Shown here piece after piece: positions 34,206 through 44,508 of a stretch of DNA of 64,000 nt (within the stretch, counting starts at the first letter, position 1; each line of letters starts with the position of its first letter). The DNA is from Meghimatium bilineatum (lineage: Eukaryota; Mollusca; Gastropoda; Stylommatophora; Philomycidae), in contig CM067309.1 of assembly GCA_034231615.1 (NCBI GenBank), forward strand, positions 31,480,798 to 31,544,797, given 5' to 3'. The notes beneath the pieces were generated by a model that made no database searches, was not told where the DNA came from, and saw only the letters and a list, made by a program, of their open reading frames with translations. Both the position numbers and the translations under genes were made by a program.

Positions 34206-34417
34206 GCGTGTAACGTTGAGGTCCATGATACAGCACACACAAGTTTACTACTCTACAACTACTAACATACAATAGTGAATGTTTACTGATTGTACTACAC
34301 GGTAGCACTGTGTTACTGCAACTATTACAAGTACACGTATATATCACACCATGTACACAGAAGATATGCAACACCTTATAATTTATCAACTTGTGTATAA
34401 AACATGAAAGCAAATTG

Positions 34418-34728
34418 TATGTCCCTGCTGCATGGAGCATGTTCTAGCAGACATATGAATGGTATGTCCCTGCTCCATAGAGCATGTTCTGGCAGACATA
34501 TGAATGGTATGTCCCTGCTGCATGGAGCATTTTCTAGCAGACATGAATGGTATGTCCCTGCCCCATAGAGCATGTTCTGGCAGACATATGAATGGTATGT
34601 CCCTGCTCCATAGAGCATGTTCTGGCAGACATATGAATGGTATTTCCATGCTGCATGGAGCATGTTCTGGCAGACTTATGAATGGTATGTCCCTGCTGCG
34701 TGGAGCATGTTCTGGCAGACATATGAAT
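34418..34728. repeat. 45-bp minisatellite, about 7 units
   Basis: Unit ATGAATGGTATGTCCCTGCT, GCATGGAGCATGTTCTGGCA, GACAT; one unit is 42 bp. Alternating GCATGG and CCATAG variants hint at a two-unit higher-order pattern. Frames of 15-residue repeats on both strands are by-products. Confidence 0.95.
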
Positions 34729-34964
34729 ATTAGAGAATTACTCAGAATCCCATAAACTGATATCTTGAAATGATGAGGGGAGTCTAAGATAACTATAAGA
34801 TTCAAACGTCATTTATGATTATGTCAAAAGAAAAGAAGGTCTATAACAAAATGTGGCAAACCTGGGGGAAATATATGTGTGGGGAGGGGGTGAAGGATGA
34901 AGAAACGAAACATTATAAGATACCCAACTCCATGGCATAGCAAAATATCAACACAAATAGAACA

Positions 34965-35240
34965 TGTGTTCATGTGTTTTCAATGTGTGTATAGAACATG
35001 TGTCCATGTGTTTTGAATGTTTGTATAGAACATGTGTCCATGTGTTTTGAATGTTTGTATAGAACATGTGTTCATGTGTTTTGAATGTGTGTATAGAACA
35101 TGTGTCCATGTGTTTTCAATGTGTGTATAGAACATGTGTTCATGTGTTTTGAATGTGTGTATAGAACATGTGTCCATGTGTTTTGAATGTGTGTATAGAA
35201 CATGTGTTCATGTGTTTTGAATGTTTGTATAGAACATGGT
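34965..35240. repeat. 34-bp minisatellite, about 8 units
   Basis: Unit GAATGTGTGTATAGAACATG, TGTCCATGTGTTTT with variants GTTT and TTCATG shuffled among units. Confidence 0.95.
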
Positions 35241-35529
35241 ATTTGATCATTTTTCTAACTGGAGTTGTAACTTTCAACTCCTGAATGAAAGCAACTAATG
35301 ACAGCATACAGTACTTTCAGATTTTCTAAGCTGTAGTAAGTCTTCCCCCCCCCCCCCAAGCATTTTGGATAGATGGAAATGATGACAGTACTTGTCTAGA
35401 TTATTACAGTCCATAGCGCACTCAAACAAGATGCTTTGTGTTATTTCATTTTTGTTAAATTTATGGACAGCCTAAACAGTTTGTTAGGTGTGTCTAGTCT
35501 TCTTTTCTCTTAGCATCATAATTTAGTTC

Positions 35530-35677
35530 TTCTTCTTCAGCGTTCATTTTCAAACTCCCGCTGGGTCTCTCTTGTAGCAGGACTACTAGACCTCCAGCAG
35601 GATGTAGTTAGAGAATGGGATGCGTTGTGTCGCCGTTTTATTTGCGCCAATGGCCCGACACATCCATCTTCGGCGGA
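35530..35677 (-). mobile_element. SINE-C copy 3 with 12-bp duplication
   Basis: CTTCTTCTTCAGCGTTCATT to CATCCATCTTCGGCGGA, flanked by ATAATTTAGTTC (35518-35529) and ATAATTCAGTTC (35678-35689), 11/12. It is short (148 bp) but looks complete for this family. Confidence 0.9.
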
Positions 35678-35689
35678 ATAATTCAGTTC

Positions 35690-38600
35690 AACATCACTTA
35701 TTCTAAGATGGGAGAAATGATGTTTTGTTCTTTCCGTTGCAACACACTGTTGACATTTTGTCATAGCACACACATAACAGGGCTAATAGTTGCATCACTC
35801 CAGCCATCCTTATTTAGAATTATTCTTTCAGGAATTGCTTTATTTTCATTACCAGCTGACAGTTTTATTAACCCGAACCTAACTTTTCTCAATGTATTAG
35901 CACTTTTGTGTCTGCGTTCACTCAGTGTTTGTATCCTCCCCATCTCAACTATGGGTGTTGATTTTATTGCTCTGTGCCTGGTTTTGCACCATATCTAGCT
36001 CATGTAGTGAGTGAAGTATTTGATGCTGGACACCATACAATAGATCCATATTCCAGGTGTGGTCGTATACCCCGCTGGTAAACTTTACTAAGTATTTTCT
36101 TATTTGCTCCATATGTGGTTTCACTTAGTTTTCTCAGGATGGCTAACTTCCATGTAAGATTACTGTCAAATGTGACTCCAAGATATGTTGGTTGTTTGTC
36201 TTCCTTCAAGAGCTCTCCATTTACCTTGATATCACCAGCTATATGTTTTGGTGAGAAAGTAAAGAGAGTAGTGCTGCACTTATCTATGTTGATGATGACG
36301 CACCATCTGTTTGTCCATGTGATTAAGGCATCCATAGCTCTCTGTGCCTGTTTAGTAGCCACCGTTGCATGTTCTTTCGTACACCATATTACCAAGTCAT
36401 CAGCATACATTGCCACTCTTGCATCATGTGGTCACCAGATCATTGATGTAGACCAGGAACAGTGTGGGGAACAATACCTCTCCCTGTGGTATCCCATGAA
36501 ATAGTTTGACTTTATTGCTTGTGTAACCATGTACTCTGGTTCTTCTGTTATGTAGGCATGCTTTTATCCATCTATACATCCCACCATTTACCAAGTTATT
36601 TCAAAACCTTGTGAAAAGCTTTCCTTGGGTCTATCCTGGCTGCTAGCACCAGCTTCTTATCTTGAAATGCATCCTCTATCTTTGGAGAAAGGTAGGTTGC
36701 CTGATCTTCAGTAGAATAGCATTGTCTGAAACCTGCTTACTGTGATACAAGAAGGTTTTTGCTCTCAAGGTAAAGCCTGTGGTTGATAATATGCTCCATT
36801 GTTTTGCATAGACAGCTTGTGAGACTGTTTGTTCTGTAGTTAGAGACTGCTGTTGTCTTTTCCTGATTTAGGGAAAATGGTATCATGATTGCTTCCCTCC
36901 AGGTCTGTGGAACTTTGCCTGTAGTCCAATATATATTCATGATCTGCAATAGCTTTGTTTTTGCTGAAATCCCAGATTTTTTATCATTTCATCAGCAGTA
37001 GGTGACCTCTTCATTTTCAGTTTAGATACTGCATGGTACAGTTGTCTGAGTGTGAATGGTGCCTCCTTCAGATATGGTTCCATCTTGTTCAATGTTTTTC
37101 CGCTTCTCATGAATGGCCTGTTGTTTCTCTTAGCTAATTTTGATGTTGTTGTCTTCAGCTAATGATTCTGCAAAGTAGTCAGCTGTCTTTTTCCCCATGA
37201 GGATGTTTCCATCTTTTTGTAATGTGATCTTTTGATTTCTCCCCTAATCATTGAGTTGTTTTATCAACTTCCAGTTTCCTGGTATCCCGTAGAAAATACC
37301 AGGTTCAGTGATTCTATTCTCTCTTTCCAGATGCTCCACCTGGCTCTCTGAAATGTAGCTTTAGTTTGTTGATATTTTTTTGTTGTGCTCTTGGCATTGT
37401 CTCTGACTGCTGTCAAGTTGTTTCCACTTCATTTTGCAGTATTATTAGTTGACTACTCCAATAAGTTTTGTTGTGTTTACAGGCTCCTAGAGGGATGGCT
37501 TTACGAGCAGCCTGTAATACACATATATAGAATTCATTGACTACTCTATTGATACCTTCGTCTGTAGTTAGGTCTATGACTAGTACACTGGTGTAGTGTT
37601 GATACATTGTTCAGTTTGCCTTCTTGTAATTCCACCTAGAGAGAGTGCCACTATATTTAGTATATTCAATATCTACTGTCAGAAAGACTGAATAAAAGCT
37701 ATTTTCCAACAAGATTGATATTCCACTTTAAATTTGGTGAGTGGAATGCCAAGTCTGGTGTAGAGGTGGTATGACATGATCTGGTGTAGAGGTAGTATGA
37801 CATGATCTGGTGTAGAGTTGGTATGACATGATCTGGAGTAGAAGGTTGGGTGGTCGGTTGGTTCATCAGGATAAGTTCATGTTCATCCTGCCAGTTTTCT
37901 ACCGGTAGTTCTTCACTTCTTCTGTCCATGTGATCATAGCCCCCAACTCTACGAGTGGCTATGGAAGTGGCACACAATTAGTTTTCCTTCCACTGAGATT
38001 GTGTCTAGTGCTAATGGGCAGTCATTCATACAGTAGAAGTTGAGAAGGTGGAATTCTATACTTTCTGTCCTGAGGCAGAGTATCTGGTATTTCGCTCCTT
38101 CCATATATGTTTCTAACTGGCATGCACTGATATTATTCTTAACCAGCATCAGTATTCCACCTTTTTGCCTATCTTTTCTGTCAATAGCACTGGAAGCCTT
38201 TCATTTTGAAAGGTACATCCTTATTAAGATGGGTTTCTTGCAAGAAGCATACATTTACTTGGTCTTCATTTAAGATGTATACGAGTTTCACTTTTTTGTT
38301 GTTGATACCTTCAGCAATCCAATGCATTATTTTTAATGGTCTTATTTTTTGACCAGTTGCTGCATTCTCATGCCTCCTGGCTCCTCTGGGCAATTTAAAA
38401 GAACTTCCAGTAGCTTGAGTTGAACCCTTTCGAAGCTTAGGGTCCAGTTTTGATACTGCCTAGATATCCGTCACAGTGCAGGCCCCATAACATTTATCAG
38501 ATATAAGCATATTCCCATTGCATGGGTTGGTGCATGGCATCCTGATTGCCATGAAGTGCATCTTGGATGGTTGCCTCCATCATCAGAACATGTACTTGCT

Positions 38601-38720
38601 AGGGCAGACTGTGGTCTTGTTCAGTTTTAGGAGGGTCAGTCTTAATTCCCAGCCTCTGCTGGCTGGACTAAACCCCCATCTCCGCAGCAAGGAGCCAGCC
38701 TCGATGGGGACATTTTGTTT
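35690..38720 (-). pseudogene. Jockey-like LINE, endonuclease plus reverse transcriptase
   Basis: Minus-strand order: a 5' leader (38720-38400), MHWIAEGINNKKVKLVYIL and CFLQETHLNK (APE-type endonuclease start, catalytic E of QETHL), CATSIATRRVGGYDHMDRR (endonuclease end), QAARKAIPLGACKHNKTYWS (linker), WREAIMIPFSL and NYRTNSLTSC (reverse transcriptase fingers), MAMYADDLVIWC (motif C, YADD intact), LGVTFDSNLTWK, and LDMVQNQA with KSTPIVEMGRIQTL. Many stops and frameshifts separate these blocks. No RNase H is seen before the SINE-C copy at 35.68 kb. It is the most complete LINE here by domain content, and a 26-bp array has grown inside it. Confidence 0.9.
37755..37850. repeat. 26-bp tandem repeat inside a LINE
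   Basis: About four units of TCTGGTGTAGAGGTGGTATG, ACATGA lie in the linker between endonuclease and reverse transcriptase. The flanking LINE sequence continues on both sides, so the array arose in place. Confidence 0.85.
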
Positions 38721-38734
38721 AAAATGCTGCTACT

Positions 38735-38925
38735 TTATTTGTCATTTTGTTGGGATTGTCAAGGATTCACACCCATATATTGCCACTGGGAATATGCAAG
38801 CTCTTAGGAATGTTAGTTTTCTTGTTTTGCAGCAGCTCAGCTATATGTTTTTCATTTGTATCAGTTTCTTTGATGCAATAGCCAACCTCCTTCTGACTTC
38901 TTCATATGCATATGTACATTTTTAT
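38735..38925 (-). pseudogene. LINE fragment, YGCE region
   Basis: Minus strand reads AYEEVRRRLAIASKKLIQM, then with a shift a relative of FPVAIYGCETWT. It matches the segment after the catalytic core of the 25-kb LINE, but is clearly more diverged than 31205-31625. Confidence 0.6.
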
Positions 38926-39104
38926 AAAAAATTTCAGTCGAATCAAAATATGTTTTTTTTAAAAACACAGTTTCATACTCTTAAACATAACACATCATCA
39001 CAAGAAAACAATAAAATATACGGAATTCCTCTCAAGTGGAACACTGATTGTGCATGAGTCATTATTCATTATAATGAGCAAATGACTTTTTTTTCTGTAT
39101 TTTA

Positions 39105-39535
39105 GGTAGTAAAAATCTACCAATGGAAATACCGGTACTCACTACTCCGACATCTTAAGATTTGGTAGTAAAAATCTACCAATGGAAATACTCACTACTC
39201 CGACATCTTAAGATTTGGTAGTAAAAATCTACCAATGGAAATACTCACTACTCCGACATCTTAAGATTTGGTAGTAAAAATCTACCAATGGAAATACTCA
39301 CTACTCCGACATCTTAAGATTTGGTAGTAAAAATCTACCAATGGAAATACTCACTACTCCGACATCTTAAGATTTGGTAGTAAAAATCTACCAATGGAAA
39401 TACTCACTACTCCGACATCTTAAGATTTGGTAGTAAAAATCTACCAATGGAAATACTCACTACTCCGACATCTTAAGATTTGGTAGTAAAAATCTACCAA
39501 TGGAAATACTAACTACTCCGACATCTTAAGATTTG
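39105..39535. repeat. 53-bp minisatellite with hairpin and palindrome
   Basis: Eight nearly identical units. Each contains a 7-bp stem TTGGTAG/CTACCAA around loop TAAAAAT and a perfect 10-bp palindrome ATCTTAAGAT. The first unit has a 5-bp insertion (CCGGT). Homogeneity implies recent expansion. Confidence 0.95.
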
Positions 39536-39922
39536 CTCATGTGAGATGAAAATTAGAGGGAACATTGCTTATGAGAACTTGCTATTTATGAAAGATCATG
39601 GCACAAATAGCTAATAACTAAAATGTATGGATGTTGGATCTCACATACAAAATACTCATAGGTATATACAGACAAATGGGACATATTTCACTTCAACAAA
39701 ATCAAAGTACTGGTAGTGAAAACATGGAAAATGCCATTTTGTAATTTTTTTCCAACATAAAAGTGGATGAATGCTTAAGATCAAGCTAAAAGGCACTTTA
39801 GACAAAAAGTGAATACAGCAATAAAAAAAGAGTGTTACAAATAGAATGACAATAAGAGAATAGACAAATAATAGAAGACTACAGTATATTAATTGTAGTC
39901 AACCTTCCATTGCCCATGTTTC
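39536..39922. other. No gene seen
   Basis: AT-rich DNA between a minisatellite and a SINE-A copy. Confidence 0.5.
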
Positions 39923-40174
39923 CAGGGTCTGAAAGGAAAGCAAAAAATACAAACATTGAAATAGTACTAATCATGTCATACGGAGATTTTGGGGTGAAGT
40001 TGGCTGTCTCATCCCAAATAGGTTCTCAGTGACCCAAAAGCAATGCTGAAGTTGGATGTGTCTGGATGAAAGGCATAGATATCTCACTTAAGCTATAAAC
40101 CATGACACAAGTTCCATTATCCAGACTACATCCTGTTTATCTCTTGAGCTTGGGAAGGAATGTAGAAAAAGAAG
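39923..40174 (+). mobile_element. SINE-A copy 11, diverged
   Basis: CAGGGTCTGAAAGGAAAGC, GTTGGCTGTCTCATCCCAAA and TAAACCATGACACAAGTTCC follow the family to a GTAGAAAAAGAAG end. Confidence 0.7.
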
Positions 40175-40180
40175 CCAACA

Positions 40181-40438
40181 TTCCATGTGGAGCTGTACCA
40201 TAATAAGATATATTCCATGTGAAACTGTACCATAATAAAAATATCTTCCAAGAAGAGCTGTACCATAATAAGATATATTCCATGTGAAACTGTACCATAA
40301 TAAGATATATTCCATGTGAAACTGTATAGTAATAAGATATCTTCTATGTGGAGTTGTACCGTAATAAGATATCTTCCATGTGAAACTGTACCGTAATAAA
40401 ATATCTTCCAAGAAGAGCTGTACCGTAATAAAATATTT
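40181..40438. repeat. 32-bp minisatellite, about 8 units
   Basis: Unit TTCCATGTGAAACTGTACCA, TAATAAGATATA with an alternate form (CAAGAAGAGCTG) at two places. It lies exactly between two SINE-A copies of opposite orientation whose 3' ends face the array. Confidence 0.9.
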
Positions 40439-40440
40439 TT

Positions 40441-40835
40441 CTGCATTTGTTTGAAAATCATTACCAGTTAGCAGGATATAGACCAGGAACATGAATATGT
40501 TGTGTCATGTTTTACAGCTTGGCTGTAACATGTACATCAATTGCCCTGACGCATCTGACTTCAGTATGGCTTTTTGGGTTACTTTGATCTAAATCAGGGC
40601 TATTCAATTGGCGGCCCACAGAGGTCTAATAAGTGGCCCCCGGATCATTGTTAAAACAGTGAAATAAAGTTATAAAAAAACTAAATGTAAAAAATCATTC
40701 AATGTGTGTTTTATAAATCTGTCCTGTGATGATCCTCATTTTCTACATTTTGGCCCCGAGTAAATATAGTTGAATAGCCCTGATCTACATGATGGGACAA
40801 GTGAACTGCATCCCTGAACTTCATTAAGCATCTCA
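40441..40835 (-). mobile_element. SINE-A copy 12, split by a hAT MITE
   Basis: 3' part: TTAGCAGGATATAGACCAGG, GTTGTGTCATGTTTTACAGC, GACTTCAGTATGGC to 40594. 5' part resumes at 40783 with ATGATGGGACAAGTGAACTG, CATCCCTGAACTTCATTAAG. The interruption is a MITE with its own duplication. Confidence 0.75.
40595..40782. mobile_element. hAT-type MITE nested in SINE-A, 188 bp
   Basis: Ends CAGGGCTATTCAATTGGC and its inverse TTGAATAGCCCTG give a terminal repeat of 13 bp. Flanks ATCTAAAT (40587-40594) and ATCTACAT (40783-40790) match 7/8. Interior words GGCGGCCCAC and TTTTGGCCCC are common in such hAT MITEs. Confidence 0.9.
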
Positions 40836-40839
40836 TAGG

Positions 40840-40915
40840 TCAAGGTAGGTCCCATGGCAGCAACCTGCCGTTGGGGATGAAGATAACTCTTCATGTACTA
40901 AGCCACAGCTTATAG
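40840..40915 (-). mobile_element. SINE-F 3' fragment
   Basis: CCCATGGCAGCAACCTGCCG, GATGAAGATAACTCTTCATG are the inverse of the 3' part of the SINE-F copy at 9343-9640. The head is absent. Confidence 0.65.
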
Positions 40916-41937
40916 ACATAAGAGATACATGTAAAGTCATATTGTTACTATTCAGTGCTTTCTTCCCTTATAGACCAAAAAAATACAGGCAGGGTAACAT
41001 GGTATGAGTGTCTCTGTAAAAAGTTACCATTTCATTCCTAGAAAAATCCCAAAAAACACAAGTGAAGATTTATGACATAATTTGATGATGGCAAGATTTT
41101 ACAATTCCAATTAGATGTATTATGGTAGCAAAATAAATGTAACACCAAAATATAACTTGAGTAAAACTGGTAGCATCACATATAACAAAATAGGAAGTGT
41201 TATTTTGAATACCCAAACATTTAGAATCTCATTACAGCAAACATATTCGTATACACCCACTTAACTGCTGACACATAAATTACTTAAATGCTAATTAAAT
41301 CATACACTGTCTGCTTAGATTCAAGCAAGATATGAACAGTACTGAACAGTAAGGGCACTTCAGGTGAAGTAATTGCAGTTCAGAGTAATTACTTCAAGAG
41401 ACACACAATATATATAATAATATTTTAGTAAAAGTATTGCTAGATTGATGACTAATAGCATATTTTCCTGTAATAACCAGACGAATACCCATATATAGTT
41501 TCATCTTTGAGTAATATCAATCAACAAAGACCACCCATTCATAACTCGACTAGACATCTTTTCAAGTACCAATAACATGTGTCATAAATAAACTAGGATA
41601 CAGCTCACACGAGATGAACATTCGGGAAATGTAATAACTATTTCGTTTCACCGTCGGCTGCATCCATTAGAAATTATAGTTGTATGCAATATGTAGAGTC
41701 GTGTTTTGTATTATTCGTATTGCAAGGTGTATGTATAGTGTAGCAGTGTCTTCAATTATTAAATTGCAATATGTAGAAATGAGCATTCACATGCTAAGGT
41801 ATTAAGCCTAAGTAATTTAGTAAGGCAAGCTTGCAAGGCACGACGCAATTTATAACAAATTTCTCTAGGCCCCTATACTTTTCAATACATCTCCAATTAT
41901 ATTTATTCTATATTGTTTGTACTGTATATAGCGAATT
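40916..41937. other. No gene seen
   Basis: AT-rich single-copy-looking DNA just inside the putative first intron. Nothing recognisable. Confidence 0.45.
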
Positions 41938-41996
41938 TCTGTTATTACAAACACATTTATCGGTCCGGACCAAGTCGTTATAACGGGATTCCTCTT
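41938..41996 (-). mobile_element. Fragment of the TA-flanked MITE family
   Basis: The minus strand reads GGAATCCCGTTATAACGACT, TGGTCCGGACC and GTAATAACAGAAAT, matching 54118-54185 at most positions. Only one arm is present. Confidence 0.6.
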
Positions 41997-42215
41997 CAGT
42001 AAACTACACGGGAAATCATTGTAATATCTGCTGAAAATTTTTTTAAATAATTATAACGAGTGAGCAATGAAATTACTACTAACAAAGGTGTGCATATAAA
42101 AAAGATAGGTTTGAGGTATTAGATCAATGTGAAATTGTTGTGTGTGAGTAAACGGTAGCCTCTATTATTATCCTACTAGGAAGGCATTTTTTTGGTCAAT
42201 AATAAACAATGAAAT

Positions 42216-42220
42216 CTTAC
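42216..42220 (-). other. Splice donor of the AUTS2-like exon
   Basis: The minus strand reads CTTCAG then GTAAGATTTC, a consensus donor (CAG|GTAAGA). It follows codon 83 in phase 0. Confidence 0.75.
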
Positions 42221-42469
42221 CTGAAGTTCTTCAAGGGTTTTAAAACTCAATATAGCAAATCCATCGATAACATCCTCTTCGAATAATGCATTTTTCCCCT
42301 TCTTGGGTTTAGATCGAGGTAATTTATCCTTGCTAGATCGAGGGGGAGACTCCTGATCATCTTGGCCACTGGCTTCATCCTCCTCTCTGGTTTGTTTTTC
42401 TTGTTCAAGCTGTAAAGCTCGCTCTCTGCGCTTTTGTCGGGAACGCTGCTTGACCGGGTCGGCCTCCAT
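42221..42469 (-). CDS. AUTS2/fibrosin-family protein, first coding exon
   Basis: An ATG at 42469-42467 opens an 83-codon frame that ends exactly at a CAG|GTAAGA donor. An in-frame TAA lies three codons upstream of the ATG, so this is the only possible start in the exon. Residues 1-60 are highly charged and probably disordered: a basic stretch (KQRSRQKRRER), an acidic Glu/Asp patch, then SKDKLPRSKPKKGK. Residues 64-82 read EEDVIDGFAILSFKTLEEL. In AUTS2, FBRSL1 and FBRS the N-terminus is likewise basic and then carries an EEDIIDGFA..SF.T.E.L motif; the fly relative is Tay bridge. Vertebrate members act in the nucleus with a variant Polycomb complex (PRC1.5-type) and in neurons. Function here is inferred from family. 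Frame beyond the donor soon stops, as expected for intron. No other exon is visible; they should lie beyond position 1. Confidence 0.75.
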
Positions 42470-42481
42470 CGAAATTTAACT

Positions 42482-43778
42482 TCATATGGAGCCTATCCCG
42501 GAAATATAAATCCTGAAAATAAACACAATGACTCTAAACAACAGTTGAAAGTTATCCGTATAAGAATTAACTGGTTCACAGAGGTAAATATTCACATAAA
42601 TATTAGGAGAGATCCTATGCGAATTCACATCAGCGATAGGTTAAATGGCGGATCGCAAGCAGACACGGACTAGCCTCACCGCCTGCTGGCCTAGTTTCTC
42701 ACTCCGCACCAGGAATATAGTCCGTTAATAAACATCTCTATGATTTGAAGGACATTTTAATTCCTGTTATAAACATTTTTAAGAGCGGTTTCAAAACAGA
42801 TTATATTGTTTAATGTCGTGTTCAAATAAAAGATATGCACTTAAAAAAGATATGCAGTTAAAAGTTAAGAGTTGCCGTGTTGTGTTATTTGTGATACATG
42901 GTGTGAATGTTTCCCCATATTCAGTAGGAGCTAATGGTTTGAATCTTCCATTGCGATATCAGAGGGGGGCAACGTCTGCTAAAAACGTGGCGGGCCCCTT
43001 CAGGCTGGTGCACTCTTCAGTTCTGGCCTATTAGGTTCGGATCAATTTTTAAAAACAGTCAATTAAAATTCCGTGGTTTTGTAGTTTCCTCCAGTCGATG
43101 AGATATATATTTTAAATTATGGAGGTAATTTAGTCTGTGTAATTGATTCGCTTACAGACAAGACACATGAGAAGATAAAATAACAAATGATAATAAAGTG
43201 TAATTTAATGAACCTTCAGATATGTACAGCGTAGAGTCATAATTTCTAACATACAAAGATTTACTGCAAAGCCTCACTGAAAGGTATTTTTTTATGCAAT
43301 GGTCTTAATGGTTGGTAGAAAGTGGCTAGAAACGAAACCAATTAGTAAACTGCTTAAAGGTGTAGAGTAAATGTGGGCAACCTTTTTGGGCCGGGTGGTC
43401 GGATGAGCCTTTCTCGTATGACATAGAACACAGTATCATGTTTTAACTCCCCTCCCCCCCCCCCCAGCTCAAAGTAGTGTTTCCATGTTCGCGAGTCAGA
43501 AGTACATTTGGAAATGTCTTACCCAATTCCACTGGGTCAGTGTAGCTTGGAGATAAGAGGGATGGGTTTTGGGGGGTACAAAAGGGCGGTTAAAAAAACA
43601 TTACTCTTAGAGATTTTTTCTTTTGCAGAAAAGTCTGTAAATTTTCCGACATATAGTGCAATTTACTCGTGAAAATGAACCAACGTCCCATTTTATAATT
43701 TGTGTTTAGGTAAAACCCATCCCTGCTCCTGCTTGTCGGATGTCCATTGACGGTGTAGTTATTCAACCCATTTCCAGC
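42482..43778 (-). promoter_or_regulatory. Upstream side of the AUTS2-like exon
   Basis: This is the presumed 5' UTR and promoter. It is free of the SINE and LINE families seen elsewhere, and GC content rises around 42655-42715. A C12 run lies at 43454-43465. A left end resembling hAT (GTGGGCAACCTTTTTGGGCC) at 43376 has no partner. No TATA box is positioned convincingly. Confidence 0.35.
42643..42651 (+). promoter_or_regulatory. YY1-like site AAATGGCGG
   Basis: AAATGGCGG matches the YY1 consensus core (AAnATGGCGGC) and lies about 175 bp upstream of the ATG of the AUTS2-like exon. YY1 sites commonly lie near transcription starts of animal genes. A single 9-mer is weak evidence. Confidence 0.35.
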
Positions 43779-43792
43779 GCATTGTAAGCACG

Positions 43793-44475
43793 GGATAAAT
43801 CAACAAGTGTAGGGTAACAACCCTAAACAGGAAGTAGGTGGCTGGGGTAACACAGGGCAAAATGTCAAGAAATACAAAAATAGGTAGGTGTGTTACCAAA
43901 ATAAAACATAAAACAACTTAACAACGAGATACAGAGACAGACGACGTTTCGACTATAAAGCCTTCATCAGGACAAACAAATGACCACAATAAAACAAGTC
44001 TTACATGGAGACAAATTATTATAATGAGGACAATAGCAGATAGGTAATGAGGGAAGAAAAGATGTGGAAGCATGACATGTGAGAAAAACGTATGGGGGGA
44101 AGTTAGTAGTAAGTAGGGAGGAGAAAGTAGACTGAAGAATGTGAGATGAACAAAGGAAAAGATATGGTAGCAAGTAAATTACATTAAAAATACTCACCTC
44201 AAAAGTGGCAACAGAGAATGAATGCTACAGACAAGCAATCATGATGTAAGGGAAGAGCAACATGAGATGGTACGAGGGATCAGGTGGGAGAGAGAAAGAG
44301 GCCAAAAACGGCAGGAACAGAAGAGAATGAGCAAACAGCAGGAAGAGAATATGAGCAGATAATGGTGATATATGTGAATAAAATAGTAGTAAAATGGCGT
44401 CTGTCTCTGTATCTCGTTGTTAAGTTATTTTATGTTTTATTTTGGTAACACACCTACCTATTTTTGTATATCTTG
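43793..44475. mobile_element. Penelope-like inverted-repeat element
   Basis: Inverted arms of 81 bp, 43863-43943 and 44398-44478, differ at only about three positions (shared words: ACAAAAATAGGTAGGTGTG, AACGAGATACAGAGACAGAC). The inner edge of the left arm carries the Penelope-type block GTCGAAACGTCGTC with CTGATGAAGGC (minus strand). A 14-bp direct repeat GCATTGTAAGCACG at 43779-43792 and 44476-44489 looks like a target-site duplication. The interior is purine-rich and non-coding. This looks like Penelope terminal sequences in inverted arrangement. Confidence 0.6.
43941..43972 (-). ncRNA. Hammerhead-ribozyme-like core
   Basis: On the minus strand CTGATGA (43970-43964) is followed by AGGCTTTATAGTC and GAAAC (43950-43946). 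CUGAUGA and GAAA are the two conserved strands of the hammerhead core, with a possible 3-bp stem II (GGC/GUC). Penelope-like elements are known to carry such motifs in their terminal repeats. Stems I and III cannot be closed convincingly, so activity is uncertain. Confidence 0.4.
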
Positions 44476-44508
44476 GCATTGTAAGCACGCCTGCCATCGA
44501 GGTGCATA

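Noticed and set aside
33829..34238. Similar hydrophobic peptides on both strands
   Set aside because: Explained by the foldback arms at 34002-34205 and a SINE-C copy.
34376..34805. Repeat proteins on both strands (HALWSRDIPFIC and others)
   Set aside because: A 45-bp array leaves several frames open at once; no start context or non-repeat domain.
43376..43500. hAT element left end
   Set aside because: GTGGGCAACCTTTTTGGGCC is suggestive but no right end or duplication was found.
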